Below the pieces are notes generated by a model. The model saw only the letters and a list, made by a program, of their open reading frames with translations. It was not told where the DNA came from and ran no database searches. A stretch of DNA of 6,123 nucleotides from an uncultured Synergistia bacterium (GTDB taxonomy: Bacteria; Eremiobacterota; SpSt-956; JAKJGF01), in NCBI GenBank assembly GCA_937888925.1, contig CALARM010000303.1, positions 1 to 6,123 on the forward strand. The letters are read 5' to 3'. Both the position numbers and the translations under genes were made by a program. Shown here one piece after another: positions 5,770-6,123 of the stretch (the stretch's first letter is position 1; every line of letters begins with the position of its first letter).

Positions 5770-6123
5770 ATGAACAAGAAGAAACTCCATGGTTCGGAAG
5801 ATACAGAATTAAAGAAAAAAAAGAAAAAAACATCTGATGGCGAAGGGCCTGATTTGAAGAAAAAAGTATTGAAGCTCCTTGGGCTGGACAGACCCGTATC
5901 AAAAGAAAAAAAGAAAAAATTACTGGCTCTCCTGGAAACAGATAAGGCTTCTTTTAAGAAAAAGAAGAAGAGACTGCCGGAAGACGAAGAATTACTTTTG
6001 AGGAAAAAGAAGAAGAGACCGCTGGAAGATGAAGAATTATCTTTGAAGAAAAAGAAGAAGAGACCACCGGAAGATGAAGAATTATCTTTGAAGAAAAAGA
6101 AGAAGAGACCACCGGAAGATGAA
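5770..6123 (+). CDS. Lys-rich, alternating-charge tandem-repeat protein of unknown function (3' end outside window)
   Basis: An open frame of 118 codons from ATG 5770 (or GTG 5767) to the window edge with no stop, preceded by GAGGAG. I do not recognise a family. The N-terminal part, residues 1-62, is Lys-rich with one mildly hydrophobic helical stretch (about 33-56, VLKLLGLDRPVS then KKLLALLE). From residue 63 it becomes a 15-residue tandem repeat of the form KKKKKRPPEDEELSL: a basic block, a proline turn, an acidic block, then a short hydrophobic patch holding one serine. No signal peptide or membrane segment is seen. It is probably disordered or an extended helix, able to bind nucleic acid through the basic blocks, but this is inference. 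It lies 73 bases after kptA on the same strand and may be in the same transcript. The start signals and consistent 15-codon periodicity support a real gene. Confidence 0.72.
   Translation, partial: MNKKKLHGSEDTELKKKKKKTSDGEGPDLKKKVLKLLGLDRPVSKEKKKKLLALLETDKASFKKKKKRLPEDEELLLRKKKKRPLEDEELSLKKKKKRPPEDEELSLKKKKKRPPEDE
5956..6123 (+). repeat. 45-bp coding tandem repeat, at least 3.7 copies, continuing past the right edge
   Basis: Units begin at 5956, 6001, 6046 and 6091, each opening with AAGAAAAAGAAGAAGAGA or AGGAAAAAGAAGAAGAGA. Units three and four are identical over the 33 bases visible in the fourth. Unit two differs from unit three at only a few bases, and unit one is the most diverged. The gradient suggests expansion by unequal exchange or slippage toward the 3' side. 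Confidence 0.92.

Noticed and set aside
5693..5902. Minus-strand 69-codon frame, Ser/Phe-rich, across the kptA end and the Lys-rich gene start
   Set aside because: It is a mirror of the Lys-rich coding sequence. The plus strand has a good ribosome binding site and a codon-periodic repeat.
5621..6123. CRISPR-like or mobile-element interpretation of the repeats at the right end
   Set aside because: The 7-bp and 45-bp repeats are directly tandem with no unique spacers, no cas genes, no inverted terminal repeats and no transposase.

Overview
The window is a piece of AT-rich bacterial chromosome, dense with genes read by the standard code and mostly preceded by purine-rich Shine-Dalgarno sites (GAGGTG, AAAGGAG, GAGGAG). 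There is no rRNA, plasmid or phage marker that would fix the taxon. A Hanks-type kinase with HEAT repeats and a Cys-rich 'two-CW'-like tail, long Lys/Glu-rich coiled coils and a bacterial Tpt1/KptA together suggest an uncultured, deep-branching lineage (for example the Riflebacteria/Muirbacteria/Wallbacteria group or a deltaproteobacterial relative). That placement is an inference with low confidence.

The left half (1-3298, minus strand) holds two tandem paralogous genes. The upstream one is complete (1016 residues). It carries an N-terminal zinc ribbon, an apparently active Ser/Thr kinase domain, HEAT repeats, a long charged linker with an 11-residue tandem repeat, coiled coils, and a C-terminal six-cysteine module. 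Five bases beyond its stop a second gene begins with almost the same zinc ribbon and kinase start (about 61 of 80 residues identical) and runs off the left edge. These look like cytosolic signalling or scaffold kinases from a local gene duplication.

A short AT-rich divergent intergenic region (3299-3473) separates the kinases from a plus-strand operon: tatD (TatD metal-dependent nuclease), tcdA (tRNA t6A dehydratase, making ct6A37) and kptA (NAD-dependent RNA 2'-phosphotransferase). Gaps are 4 and 11 bases, so the three are probably co-transcribed, and the last two, with TatD as a possible third member, point to nucleic-acid and tRNA maintenance. The end of kptA has been extended in frame by a run of heptanucleotide repeats.

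The right edge (5767 onward) holds the start of an extremely Lys-rich gene of unknown function. It is built from 45-bp (15-residue) tandem repeats that become nearly identical toward the edge. A 15-bp perfect tandem duplication lies just upstream of its ribosome binding site. The least described content is the multidomain kinase pair and this alternating-charge repeat protein.
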